Shown: positions 10,218 to 22,212 of the stretch, piece after piece
How the letters are laid out: each line of letters begins with the position of its first letter
How positions within the stretch are numbered: position 1 is the stretch's first letter
DNA from: Periconia sp. R9002
Lineage: Eukaryota; Ascomycota; Dothideomycetes; Pleosporales; Periconiaceae
NCBI GenBank assembly: GCA_023627715.1
Contig: JAMAHW010000121.1
Span: 1 to 64,000 of the forward strand
Direction: 5' to 3'
Length of the DNA: 64,000 bases
Notes under the pieces: model-generated
The model's database searches: none
What the model was told of the DNA's origin: nothing
The model's input: the letters and a program-made list of their open reading frames with translations, nothing else
Position numbers and translations under genes: made by a program

Positions 10218-11054
10218 GGTGGTATGGCCTTCAGGCCGAGGAGGTGAGGTAACGAGTGACGGGGCACGAGCAGTTCGAAGCGGCGAGGAAGAGGGGAGGG
10301 GCCCTCAGGCGGGAGAAAGAGAGGGAGGTGGGTGGGTGGGTATGTAGGTTAGGGAAGGAGACAGCCGGGTAGGGTAGTAAGTTACTGCGAGTAACCCCAG
10401 GAAAAGCGCGATCGATCAATCAATCACGGCAAGAGGGAAAAGACCATGCATGGCACTGCATTGCACATACGGCACGGCGCTGCTCTGTATTGTGCGGCAG
10501 AATCGAGCCAACCAAGGGTGGATTGGGATGTTGGGTATGGGGAGGTAGGTAGATGGCAAGCAACGTAACACGCGTTTGTTTGTTTATTGTGATGACTACT
10601 AGTAGGTTCTTGGGTACCTACCCACCTAGGCACATATGTAGCTAGCTTACGCGGGCGGGTAACTACCCATGTATGTACCTAGGTAAGTAGGTATACAAGG
10701 TATATATATTTCACTAGTACGACCATACACATCAAGCCCCTCAATAAGTTGCCAGGCATGTGAACGGCAAACCCGAGACGACGAGTGTAAATTATGCCAT
10801 CGATTGTTGTTCCCTACCAACACACTTTTTTCATGTCAGCCCCATGGATTGCTTCGCGATTGTACCCCCATCATTGATGCGTGCTTTCCATGTTTCAGTT
10901 GGGCGCTACCTAAGCCAAAATTAGCCTAGCGTAGTCTAGCCTCCACGAGTTGGATGATTCAGCAAGCAAGCAAACAAACAACATCAACATTGATGGATTA
11001 ACTATTTAGCACCTAGCTAAGCAATAAGCATCTCCCCTCGCTCGCTGACTCTGC
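10218..11054. promoter_or_regulatory. Divergent intergenic region with TACCTA/TAGGTA tracts
   Basis: It separates the divergently transcribed RhoGEF and DCC1 genes, so both promoters should lie here. Around 10610-10700 there is a cluster of TACCTA, CCTAGG and TAGGTA words, including TACCTAGGTA, repeated with small changes. Such words recur in other intergenic stretches of this window. No gene is seen. Confidence 0.5.
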
Positions 11055-12154
11055 ATGGCTACACACCAGCAGCAGGGTGGTGTGCCCGTCTCCATTGCCC
11101 ACCAATTCCAGCAATTCCGCCTGCTTGAGCTCCCACCCGAGATTGTCGACCTGATAGAGACCTCGCCCCTCCAACGGTAATTCCCACCATTGCCCATCTG
11201 ACATCCTCCCTCATGTGGGATTAGTGCTAATGCGCCGTGTACTCAAGCCTCTCCATCAAGTCGTCGCTTCCCTCCCCACCCGATGTCTCCAACCCAACCC
11301 CCGCATATGCAGTATTCTGCACCCCCACCGCCTCTTTCCAGCTACGACAGGTCCACACCTCCAATTCTCTATATCTCCTACAGAATGATAGCAATCCCTC
11401 TTCCTCATCCCCAACCACGCGCGCCATTGCCGCGTGTACGACCACACTTGAACTGCATCCCCAACCTGAAGATGCCGTTTCCCATATGAATCGGCTGATG
11501 CCCGTGTATGACCTGGTTGACAACGAAGCGGACCTAGAGCAGAACCACATCTCTAAGACTTCCCTCTTCGCTGACATACCTTTATCAAATAAACAGTGCG
11601 AAGACGCCTGGGATCATTTGGTGGCATTTGAATTATCCGGGAGTTCATACCGGCCTTCTATGAAAGTCCTGGCCCAAACTTGGAAGTCCATCAATGCCGC
11701 TGCAGCGGCCGAAGGCATCAAACTCGACACCTTCTTTCTCACCCACGATCTTACCAACCTGGTTGCAGAGGAAGGATACCCTGCTCCTTTGGCAGCAGCA
11801 CTGACTCACCATTTGTCTACAGCCGACTCTGGCTCGAGCGAAATGAATGAGTGGTCGTGTTTGGATCGGGAGAAGGTTCTTTCATTTGTCGCTATGCGGC
11901 TGTTGGAAGAGAATGAAGCAAACACCAACTATCTCACGGCCGATTTTCTCGGGGCATGGAAAGACAGTTTGCCAGAGATCTGGCGGCAAGATGCAGAGCT
12001 TAATGCTATACAAGGAAAATATGAGCTCCCCTCATCCACTACGATATGTATCAAGTCCAATGCTAGTGGTCTAGCGAATACAACACCAGTCCCAAGCCAG
12101 ACACTAACGTCTCGAAAATGGCACGAAAAGTTTGCCAAAACACGAAAGAAATAG
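11055..12154 (+). CDS. DCC1: Sister chromatid cohesion protein DCC1
   Basis: Two exons, 11055-11176 and 11248-12154, joined by a 71-bp intron with donor GTAATT, a CTAAT branch site and acceptor AAG, giving 342 residues. The joined N-terminus reads LELPPEIVDLIETSPLQR then LSIKSSLPS, followed by AVFCTPTASFQLRQVHTSNS, the typical DCC1 start. The C-terminal half holds the winged-helix region ending in NAIQGKYEL. DCC1 forms, with CTF8 and CTF18, the alternative RFC clamp loader that works on PCNA during replication and supports cohesion. Frame upstream of 11231 in exon 2 contains a stop, which fixes the acceptor. It ends 52 bp from the convergent hemerythrin-domain gene. Confidence 0.85.
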
Positions 12155-12206
12155 CAAATAGCATACAAAGTGCTTTCCGAAGATGCTTCCTTTCCATAAT
12201 TCCTCT

Positions 12207-12925
12207 TCACATAGGCATCCTCCTCATCTCGTCCAAAGTCCAGCACCTCCTCATTTTATCTGCGCCCAACTGATGGACTTCGTCATCCAGGTGCTCCCAA
12301 AGTACTTTTCCGAAAGTGTCCATAACGTTCTTCATCTCGCTCATTCTAAATTCGGTTTCACCTCTTCTGCAATCTCTCAGATAGTCCTCTAGTTTATCGA
12401 GTCCTTCGTGGATACGCTTGTGTTGCGTCAACAAATCCAGTTCCTTCTTGAACGCTGGCATTTTCTTTGCAAGCACGGGAAAGATGTGCTCTTCCTCGAT
12501 TGTATGGTGCATGGTCAAGCTTTGAATCAATCTATCAGCCGCCGACATGAACTGTCGGATGGACATCCCCGCGGGTCGCTTATTCGCCTCGCAAGCCGTA
12601 TATAGCATATTCCCTGTTTGAGTGATTGTTAGTCAACGAGGTGTAACGCGGGTGATATATATATCTTGTAGATGATCAACGGCTTACAGGTCTGTCTAAA
12701 GTGATTATGGTAGCGATCCATGATGTCGGCCATTTGGTTGTATACTCGAAACTCGGCCGGTGTGAGTTCTGGCAAATCTGCCGTCTCCTTGGACTGTGCC
12801 ATGGGTGTGCTGGATGGTGTCTGATCCGCCATGACTACCTTCGTTGTTGATGTGCGTTTCTCTGAAAGTCGAAAGGGCTTTACCAACCCAATACGTTTGG
12901 ACACTAGCGTTCGAATCGATCTCAT
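12207..12925 (-). CDS. Hemerythrin HHE-domain protein
   Basis: Two exons, 12925-12688 and 12613-12207, with a 74-bp intron; joining restores HFRQTWNMLYTACEANKR in frame, 214 residues. The four-helix iron-binding pattern is visible: YHNHF, HHTIEEEHIFP, QHKRIHEGL and EHLDDEVHQL, which together provide the His and Glu/Asp ligands of a di-iron or single-metal centre. Related fungal proteins are thought to bind oxygen, nitric oxide or metal; the substrate here is unknown. The first 31 residues (MRSIRTLVSKRIGLVKPFRL onwards) are rich in Arg, Lys and Ser with almost no acid, like a mitochondrial presequence. A second possible start at 12832 (MADQTPSS) would remove it. Confidence 0.82.
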
Positions 12926-13811
12926 ACGAAAGTGGCGCTCCCAAGGTGACCGCCCCTTTGTTACACACTTGAATCTTCTTTTCCTGGTGGGGACGTTTTG
13001 CCTTTCCCGCGTGTGTATTTTATTATTTTTCCATCGCGAGTTGAGGAATAGGCATTTATACTTTATATTTTTGAGAATATCTCACTAGGCAGTGGTGCAT
13101 GCCAAAGAGATCCTATGGAGTTTGGTGGGGCGATAAAAATGCGCGGTAACGGAAATTCGCCGTTCCGAAAGACTTCCGGGTGATTGACATTACTAAACAC
13201 CCACTAGTCGGGTTGCTGTCTAGCGGTAGAGACTGCAAGGAGTCAACTTCATTGAAAATGTTCCCCCAGCCGAAAGATGAATGATCCTAACTTCCTTTAC
13301 CCATCATCTAGTCGAGTACCGGACAAAGCTCTCGCACGATGCGAAAAGATGTAGGCGTGGGCAGGGTGGCGGGAAAGGTGGCAAAGACGTGCAGGCTCCA
13401 TGTACTGATACCTAGCTACATTCGATTAACATACGTTGAAAATTGCCTTGATCAATCTCTTTTTCGAGTAGGCTTGTCCGTTAGGTCCAGTTTACATGAC
13501 CTGGCGTTACATATGTGTGTAAGCTCTGTTGGGGTGTAGTACTTTCATTCAGCACTCTGAAACCATCAACAGCAATCGAGAGTTTTCCTATTCTCCCAAA
13601 CGATTGGCTATCAACAACAATATATATGTTTGTCTAGTGTGGGAGAGGCACGGTGGTGCTTGGATAGATAATATCAATACTAGCGATTATATGCGATCTA
13701 ATTTTCCTTCTATAACTGAGGTATCTGGTGTGCTATATACATTACTAAAGAGGGATATAGGCAAAAAAATAGAAAAAATTACTCTACTGTCCATATCAAC
13801 CGAGTTTCATC
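12926..13811. other. Intergenic, no gene seen
   Basis: Upstream of the hemerythrin-domain gene and downstream of the DUF3112-like gene. The open frames show no known domain. No repeats of note. Confidence 0.5.
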
Positions 13812-15048
13812 CTACGTTGACCGTGAGGAATTTTCCCATTCTTTCTTCGTTCTTCCATCATCGCCGTTCTCCCCGTTCACTGGGTCTTGGCCCTCTTGCG
13901 CAAGAACAGTGACACTATCAGACGGTGTCTCCTGCTTTGCACCCACATCCCCCTCCTTTGCCCCCGTAGTACTGGTGCCGAGGGTCTCATAACTTCCAGG
14001 ACCCTTTGCACCGTTGGGAACCCAGAACCTCAGATCCACGCGCATTACCGCATACATGTAAACCACCAGGATCTCCACTACGAAATTGAAAGTATAAAAG
14101 CATGCTTTGTGAAAATACGTAGGAAGCGGCTGCGTCTGCGGAACAGGAGTCTTCCACGAGGTCCCCGCACGGAATGCGGCACCTAGACACAAGAGCGAGG
14201 TGCCGATGAATAGAACAGCGCATTTAGTGCGATGGCTGCCATGTCCAAACTTCTCGATCTTTTGCTGCTTTCTGGGCAGAGAAAAGGACAGAATAAGGAT
14301 AGGTATAGGCAAAAATGATATTATGGCGAAGCATGTGGAGCCGTAGAGCTGGAGGCCGCGATCAATAGATTTTGTACGGGGGCGTAGCGTGTAAAAAGAT
14401 TGCACTGTTGCAGTGATGACGATGATAAGGGTGAGCACGATGAGAACGTAGAGGGATCTGAAGGCTGAGCTCAAGCCCAGGTGCCAACCGAGCTGTGGAT
14501 GAGTGGAGCGCAGGATACGTTGCGACCAGAGAAGGTTGACGATCCACAGGAGAATCACGCCGGCGGCGACGCTTCAAGCATAAGTGAAGAGTTAGTTGAC
14601 TTCCATTAACAATACTTTCGAGACAGGTCCTCGAGGTCTTGAAACCGCCACGTCAAATGGAATGGGATGGAGTGTTCCACCAGGGTGTACGTACAATATT
14701 TGAGCCGCAATGGCTAAACGTATGTTGTGTGGGAGGCATACACTGGCAATGCGGAGGACACACGTTGTCGTGCGGGCCATGCAGAAACCTGATTCGTTCC
14801 AGATTAGTTCATACAATGAGATGGAATGGTCACGACGGAGAGGGGTTGCCCGTAGCTGTGAACTGACCGAAGATGACGCCATTGAAAAGGAATTTATGAC
14901 CGCGTTTTCGGTTGAGCTGAAGTATGGTCATATGCGTAACAGCTCCAACGATAAAAAGTAGTAGGAAGACGGCTGTGATGGGGATATCCACAGCTTTCGA
15001 AGGACGCCCTCCTAGAGCCCACGTTGTTGGCTGATATGGCCCGCCCAT
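13812..15048 (-). CDS. DUF3112-like fungal multi-pass membrane protein
   Basis: Three exons, 15048-14868, 14788-14695 and 14571-13812, giving 344 residues; all phases agree. The start MGGPYQPTTWALGGRPSKAV leads into a first membrane helix (PITAVFLLLFIVGAVTHMTI), followed by FCMARTTTCVLRIA, QIFVAAGVILLWIVNLLWSQ, LYVLIVLTLIIVITATVQSF and further helices, about seven in all, with a hydrophilic Gly/Ser/Glu-rich cytosolic tail. This layout matches a large fungal family annotated only as DUF3112, whose function is not known; a receptor- or transporter-like role would be guesswork. It is divergent from the YVC1 gene across 1.6 kb. Confidence 0.75.
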
Positions 15049-16669
15049 CTGGAGTGTGTCAAAATACGTACGCCAATAGAGAACGTCATGAACCTAACTG
15101 ACCCTGATCTTGAGGAATTATTGTTGTGGTGGCTTTTGCCGGGCGGTTACCAACGCACAGGAGATGATTTATGCTTGGAGCACAACCAAGCTAGAGCTTC
15201 CTAGGGGATAGGTATGCAGGGCAAGCTAATTCAGTGGGGCGTAAAGAGATGAAAAAGTTTGAGGGACCATATTGTAATGTGAGATAAAAGTAGGGATACA
15301 TCTAACCGCTTATCAAGATATTTCACCCTTTATACATGCACTCCCCTCCCTGTGGCTGTAGGAAAAAACAAGCAACATGGCTGCCAAATCCTGGTCATCC
15401 TACCTGACGGACGGAGATGTCGGTCTCGGTTATAACGGTTCTAGCCAGCGTCGGTCAACACATTGTGCCGAATGCCCATCACCCTGAGGATGACGATACT
15501 TGGCTCATGAACTTTTGTGATTTGATGACAACTTCTCTCACAAGTTTGGCTTTTGTTCAGATGCGCCGCGCTATAAAGCGTGGCTCCGAGGAGTCGATGA
15601 TAGACAGACCTGCTTGTAGCCAAAACATGTGTTGTTCGACAGCAAAGTGATCTGGATAGAACGCTAGATTCATCCGTGTACATCGAATCCGCGTCTGATG
15701 AGTGGGCTATGGTGGTTTAACCGAGTATGGCAGTATATTAGCCCTATGCAGTTAAAGCAAAGTTGAAACCTAGACAGATATAGCTAGCGTGTATTTGTTC
15801 TACGCCGTACATCGTACATACTTGTACGAAATCATGCGTCATATACGACCCGGAAACACGATCTAAAGGATGCAGATCGGAGCTAGCGCGAAAATGTAGG
15901 AAATGAACGAAAGCCCAATAACCTTTTCATGGCGGTTTGGAGATCGACGCTATGCTGCGCATGCCTGCTGATAGGTATTTAGGGGGGAGGGGAGGGCACG
16001 AGGAGATAATCGGACCCTCGGAGGATAACGATTGTCCGCTCAATTAAAGACACAGTTCGTAAAGAGTCGTCAAATCCTATCATAGGGTAGATTCTGAATG
16101 TGAGTTGTCGTGATAACCCAAAGCTTTCACCTTCAGTGCTAGAGGTTCGCAAGATAGAGATTGATGCCTAGGATGCTGGGAGAGGTTTATTTGCCGACCT
16201 AAACAGCTCAAAGTTCAAACATGTTAAGGAGACCGAATGTGCAAATGTAGCAATGGAGGCCTATCTAAGACTACATCGCGCGGCGAGGGTGTTGATTGTG
16301 AGTCCAAGTAGAAAAACACGGTTGAAATAAAAATGATCGGCGTTCGCAAACTTCGGTAACTCCAAACTACAACATCAATATGTAGAGCTGGTAACCCCCA
16401 TTGGCTTTTCATCGACCTAGCACCCCATAGGTCTTGTACCGTTATAAGTCTAGGTCTTTGGCCCTACTGCCTCTTATAGAAGATGGGTTTCACGCCGAGA
16501 GGAGCTCCCTCAGACATTGATGGCTTTCTTGTCACACACAGCCGCGCCCCGATGTTGTACCGAACCTAGACTAGCTAAACCATCGTTCGCAACGCCGTTT
16601 CGCGTCGAGCACGATGCGCGAAGCCATCTTCCGATTCACCCATTCCAGCGAGGTCAGCAAACGTGCAAA
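15049..16669. other. Long divergent intergenic region, no gene seen
   Basis: 1.6 kb between the starts of the DUF3112-like and YVC1 genes. Open frames of about 60-100 codons exist on both strands but lack composition, splice or family support. It should hold both promoters and 5' leaders. Confidence 0.5.
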
Positions 16670-19600
16670 ATGCCTCGATCGAACTATGCGAGTGTCCCTC
16701 AGGTCGGCGATGGGGATACATTTGATGATCTGACCAAAAAACTGAGCTTGTGAGCTTCTCCTGTCTGGCCTGGACTCTTTGGACGCTCTCATAATTCGTG
16801 ATATTAGCTATTTCTCCGAGATCGTTACACTGCCACAAACAGAAGAGCATTCCACTTCTCCCTTCGGTCAAATATTGAACCCTTTGGTTAATTCATTGTC
16901 CGAAAACTGTCATCACCCAGCCATCGTCTGCGCACTGCTGTCCGTGTTCCTCCTTCCTCCTACCGTCTAAGCTTGTCCATCTCCGACTGACCTCTAACAG
17001 GGCTCTTAAAGTGCATTTCACAGCACTAGAGGAAGGAAGTGAAGAACTCGGTGTGAACGAAGCTCGTGCCTATGCTTGCGAAATTGTTGCCTGGCAATTC
17101 GTGGGGAATCTCACACCAAGAGACGCGATTGATTACCTGCTGTTCGAGCTTCCACCAACTTTTCCTCTGGACCTGAGTGAAACGAATGCAGACCCACAGC
17201 GCAGCCCAGCCCATGAACATGACATTTTCCAATTGACTGAAGAGGCTCGTCTGTTGCGAGAGCGTCAGACTTCATACTATAGCACTGACAGTGTGCAGGC
17301 CGAGTCCGTTGCGTCTCCAGCACGTTCCGATGAATTCACGGCGCAGTTCGAGAAACTGAATGCCCTGGAGATTGCTGCTATTTCAAACAGCAAGAAATTC
17401 TTAAGTCAACGACCCGTGCAAAACATCATTAATGGGTTATGGAGGGGCGACATTGTATTTTGGAACGCCCTGGGCTCAAATTCGGTCAGACGTCCTCAAC
17501 TCTACAATCACCGGCATGCCGATCCCTTTTGTAGACTTCGTGTGCCTCGGTATCTGAAGGTTTTCGAAACGATATATTTCATGATATTCCTGGGGCTGTA
17601 TTATGCAGTGCTCATACGACGCAGCTTGAACCATGTTCCAGTGGCAGAAGCACTTTTATACGTCTGGATCGCAGGATTTGCCTATGATGAATTTGGCGAA
17701 TGGTTTGATGCCGGCCAAACAAGCTTTTATGCAACCGATTTCTGGTGGATGTGGGATATTGTACGGTAAAATTTAGCAAACATTGTAACGAGACTAATCT
17801 TTGACAGAGTATTGTCGTAGCCGGCATCGCTTTTGCTGCGCTTAGTTAGTTTGTCGACGCTGTTCACCGGGTACCTAATACTGACATTCAAGGGATCATC
17901 GGGCTGACCACTGCCTCAACCAGCACCATTGATCTATCTTACGATGTGCTCGGCTTGGAGGCTCTCTTCCTGGTACCTCGAATTTTCTCTTTGCTGAGTC
18001 TGAACCCATATTTCGGGACTCTGGTAAGCGCCATGACAGAAGAACTGGATCTCCCTATGGCACAGATGGCCCTTGGACCACGCGGCGTCGTTGGGCTGCG
18101 GCACACGCAGTTTCGACATAATGATCATGACTTGGGGCCAATCCATGGAACATGGCTAACCGTACTTTTAGATTCCGTGCCTGAAAGAGATGACAAAGGA
18201 TTTTTGCAAATTCCTGTCGCTTGTGGTTATTCTGTACTTGGGTATGGTTTTAGCAATACATTGTTGCTCAGTTGCTCACTGATGGGCATGTACTAGGCTT
18301 CTTGACCACATTCGTACTCCTAGCTAGAGGAACTTACACGCCTCGCGAGATGTCATGGATATTGATCAAAGTTTTTTTCGGGGTACGTTGTGGCTGTGTT
18401 TATTGGCAAAGCAAATGGAAAGCATATTGACGGTGTTGCAGTCTTCTTACCTGGGCTTTGTGAGTATTCATGGCGATGACCAAGCCCCATATTAACCGGG
18501 TAACTGACACGGCTCACCAACGTGGTGGCTGTAGGATGTCGCCAAAGAAATGTATGTGCTGCGAACATATGGTGTACTCGAGAGGCGCGTAATCTTACCG
18601 TGTTCTCAGATCGCCGTTTTTCGGTCCGCCTGTCATGGTAACTGGGGTTTCTTGAGAAGCCTGGAGCGTCTGCTAATATATTGCAGTTGATTTTTGTGGC
18701 CTTGACCAATATTCTATTGATCACTTCCCTGATTTCCTTACTATCAAACAGTCTAAGCAAGGTAGGTACCTGTACAGGCGAGGCACATTCACTCTTCTTC
18801 TTCTGCGGCGGCACTTGATAAATGATTGGCTGTGGAGTCTTGCTACGGATGCCGTTCAGATACAGCCTCCGAAAGCCAGGGTCCCGCAGCACCGCCCCAA
18901 GTCATCTTTCTTGGTCACTTGGTTTTGTGTTGCTTGCAGGTTCAAAGCCGAATTCGGTCTTGGGGTGTTTGACGCGCCTATACAGAAATAAGACATGGGG
19001 CTGATGGCTGCTCTCAGGTACTCAATCACGCCCGCGAGGAGTATCTATTCATGTAAGTAATGACTCGGGCAACGAGGTGTATACGTCCAGAAGAGTGTGC
19101 TGACGACCGGGGGTGGGTGGGTTGATGCAGCTATTCAGTCTACGTCCTGGAAGCGTCTTCCTCAAGCCGTCTGACCTATTTCTTGCCCCCGTTGGTGCGT
19201 TTTCCCTGTTCCCTTTTCCCTTTCCCACCTCTTCGGCTTCTGCGCTCTCTCGGTGCTGCGGTGCGGTGCAGTGCGTGCAGGTTAGACTAGACCATATGCG
19301 ACTCGTGAAACAGTATTTGAAAGTTAAGCGCCAGCATGGCCCCATGGCCCCATGGGCCGGTGTCCCATCCCGGCCAAGCGTCTCCCCGATTGGGACGCCG
19401 GTGGCCTGCGGCAACTCCATCACAACCATCAATGCTTCAGCACACACACAGAGAGAGAGAGAGAGAGCGAGAGGAGGAGAGATGGGGGACATCACTTGCG
19501 TGCCGCTTTGCCAATCATACCCCTCTCTCCACACCTACACGAGGCTGATAGGGCCCTCTTAGAACTTGATACCTTTGCTTCTGCGTCCGCTTCGGCTGGT

Positions 19601-20021
19601 GCTCGCAACAGAGCGGCTGCGCGTCATTCGCATTGCGCTGCTCAAGGCAACCCATCTGCCTTTTGTGACGGCCATATGGATTTATGAAAAGACGATGCTT
19701 TCACCCAGACTACAATCCACACTTTCCATGAGCGGCCCTGATACCCACTCTGCGACCAAAAGGCTTTTCCGGCCTTCTCTCCACCTGGCATCATCATTCA
19801 CGGCACGGGCTGCTGTCGACGATTTGGATGGTCGTGGGCATGCCTCGGGCAGCATGCACTCAACAGCAAGTCGGCCTCAGACTCGTCATGCTGGCAGTGG
19901 CCCGGCAGAGGGGGACCCCCAGCTCAAATCGTTGGTTGTCAAGCTCACAGCGCAAGTGGAGGAGCTCACTACCGTGGTGTCGCAACTGCGAGAACAGCGC
20001 GAGGCAGGCATGGCCGCTTGA
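16670..20021 (+). CDS. YVC1: YVC1-type TRP calcium channel
   Basis: Fourteen exons, all phases consistent, 663 residues: 16670-16749, 16808-16939, 17001-17760, 17808-17844, 17893-18023, 18172-18241, 18297-18382, 18442-18459, 18535-18551, 18610-18637, 18687-18761, 19018-19052, 19131-19194, 19563-20021. Landmarks typical of the family appear in order: CHHPAIVCALL joined to ALKVHFTALEEG, the NGLWRGDIVFWNA stretch, LGLEALFLVPRIFSLLSLNP, PYFGTLIPCLKEMTKDFCKF, EMSWILIKVFFG, SSYLGF, SPFFGPPVM, LTNILLITSLISLLSN, HAREEYLFIYSVYVLEASSS and PPLNLIPLLLRPLRL. The tail carries a short coiled coil. YVC1 releases calcium from the vacuole on osmotic shock; other TRP-like members sit in the plasma membrane. An apparent stop at 17848-17850 lies in a 48-bp intron (17845-17892) with a CTAAT branch site, so the gene is not broken. 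Exons 8 and 9 are only 18 and 17 bp. The exon 3/4 junction could shift slightly. Confidence 0.88.
19441..19483. repeat. (CA)n(GA)n microsatellite in a YVC1 intron
   Basis: A CA run followed by about nine GA units lies in the last and longest intron (19195-19562) of the channel gene. Confidence 0.9.
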
Positions 20022-20973
20022 GGGCCGGCGCTTGCAGCCTTCCGCGCACCCAGGGTGGGTTGAGAGGGTTAAGCGCAGGCCGGCAGAAGTGCACTGTATG
20101 TATGAAGCTTGTCGGTGGGGACGGGGATAGCGAGGGGAGCTGCAAAGAGGAGGGGGGGTGGAAGGGCATGTTGGTGTCTTGGAAATTGGAGCCATGGCAA
20201 ATGAATGGGAATGGACAAGGGACCATTTGGCTCGTCTCGTCTCGTCTTGTTTGAGCCGGCCGCGTTAATGTCGGCTTACAAGTATGTACAGGTATGTAGA
20301 ATTACATTACAGGTATCATCATCGGTCGGCCCGCGCTGGTGATCCCGAGAGCTCGGATGGGTTCACACGCCGCGGCACTAGACCTGGCCTAGTACCTAGC
20401 TAGCTAGCTACTTATTGGGATGGATGCGTTGTTTTAGTCTAGCCGGGGCGGGTCAGAATCACCAGTAGTCCTGTCAGAATGTTCTGTATTCTGCATGTTT
20501 TGCGGTTCACTCCAGGGCCAAACCCCCCCCTCCCCTGCTTTCAGCTTATGGCCTCAGCTTCACCCCAAGGACGGCATAGGCGCGGTCAGTCATGTCGTCT
20601 GGAGTTATAGCAGCACTCTAACGGCGAGGACCCTGCCCAAGTCTGCCTAGGCATAGCCTGAAGATCCCGACTCAATGGTACATGTTGCTGCGGGTTCTCC
20701 AGGTTAATCCACTACCTACTGGGTATACTGTGCTAACTGCTCACCTCTGTTCTTTTGGGCCCTCGAACCGGCCTGCATACTATGGATATATTTCGCCCTT
20801 GTACGCCCTGCACATTCCCTCACTCCCCTTCCTGCCAGCCATCATCCATCCATATTGATCCATCAATACTGACTTGTGCCTCTCCAACGTCATCTCTGCA
20901 CCCAATCTCTAGCTAGCTACCTAGCTACACATTCTCCTCTGTTTCTTTCCCTCCATTGTCACCTTGTTTCACC
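20022..20973. other. Intergenic, promoter region of the C2H2 gene
   Basis: Between the channel stop and the zinc-finger start. It holds GCTAGCTA and CCTAGCTAGC runs near 20390-20410 and 20910-20930, pyrimidine-rich sequence near 20820-20970, and a CACC just before the ATG. No gene seen. Confidence 0.5.
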
Positions 20974-22212
20974 ATGTATTCCCGCGGACAGCCCACGCCG
21001 CCTTTCAATTCGCCCTATCAGCAAGCCATCAAATCCAATACCCTCTTACACACGCCTGCCTATCCTTCACCTGCCAGGAGTGATTCTGAGGCTTCAAGAT
21101 ATCACCCCGAGGGTCTTGGCCTCTACGACTTTCCCCATGCCTTCTCGAGCGCTTCCGTCTCCCAGCACAGCGCCATCATGTTCCCGCCATCACCCCACCC
21201 CACCGAGACTTGGACGACCAACATGCCGAATGGTGCCTCTCCCATGATCCAAGAACCCATTGTTGACCCGTGGACCTCGGGAGCGTACGACCATCCCGTC
21301 ATCAACTCGCCCGAGCCCTGGCCGCACTATGAGCATTCGCACAAATCCTCACTATCTTCCCCTAGAGAAGCATCCATTGCTTCTGTCGACGGCTCGGAAC
21401 ACGGTATGGTGCGCGTGAAGCTTGAGAGGGGGTCTGGATGGGCTTCTGATGACGACGGGCCTCCGCTCGGTACCGTTGCCCCTGGCAAGTTGCTCAATGG
21501 AAACGTTTACTCCCGCGATTACTCACACTCATCGCCTCTGATGATGCCCAAATACGAACACACGCCTGAACGCGATGGCATCGACCCGGGGTCTTTGGCA
21601 CGACAAGGACGTCCCACAATCTACGACGAAACGCCGCGGACACGGAAACGAAATCCCAAGTCGACTTCCGAGGAGGCCAAGAAATATACGTGCGAGCTGT
21701 GTGGGAAAGGCTTCATTCGAAGATACAACAAGAACACCCATGTCAAACGCCACCAGCCGGACCGACAGAAATTGCACAATTGCCAACATCCGGACTGTAC
21801 CATGAAGTTTGATCGGAAGACGGATCTCGATCGGCACATCAAAAGCGTGCACGACAAGATCCGGGATCTCGTGTGTGCAAAATGCGGAGATGCCTTCTCC
21901 CGCAAAGACACTCTTCGAAGGTGAGCTCTTTCCATCCGAAGCATCCTGATGCAAGCACTAACTGGCTACAGGCACCAGGAGGATGGTTGTGAGAAGAAGA
22001 ACCAGTTGAGCGCGAGCCAAGTGCAGCAGGCCCGTTCTATGCGAGCCGCCTCACATGCACAACAGGCATATTATCATTCGCCTCGGCCGGATCTGTATCC
22101 CGTACCCTCGTCGGGTACGCCAGGTTATCATCACGCAGAGGCAGCAGGCTACGATGCACGATCGCCTGCCTTCCTTCGCAACAGTACATTTGGAGGACAC
22201 GCTGGGTACTAG
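20974..22212 (+). CDS. C2H2 zinc-finger transcription factor
   Basis: Two exons, 20974-21920 and 21972-22212, with a 51-bp intron that splits the arginine before the last histidine of finger 3; 395 residues. Three fingers are visible near residues 237-320: YTCELCGKGFIRRYNKNTH..H, a CQHPDCTMKFDRKTDLDRH..H finger with wider cysteine spacing, and LVCAKCGDAFSRKDTLRRH ending in a cysteine (C2HC). The N-terminal two thirds is Pro/Ser/His-rich and disordered, with one VRVKLERG stretch. The C-terminus is Gly/Tyr/His/Ala-rich. It should act in the nucleus as a sequence-specific regulator; I do not recognise the orthologue. The ATG is preceded by CACC, a good fungal start context. The gene is followed by about 4 kb without a supported gene. 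Confidence 0.88.

Noticed and set aside
17845..17892. In-frame stop in the channel gene suggesting a pseudogene
   Set aside because: A 48-bp intron with GTTAGT donor, CTAAT branch site and AAG acceptor removes it and restores the family sequence AALRIIGL.
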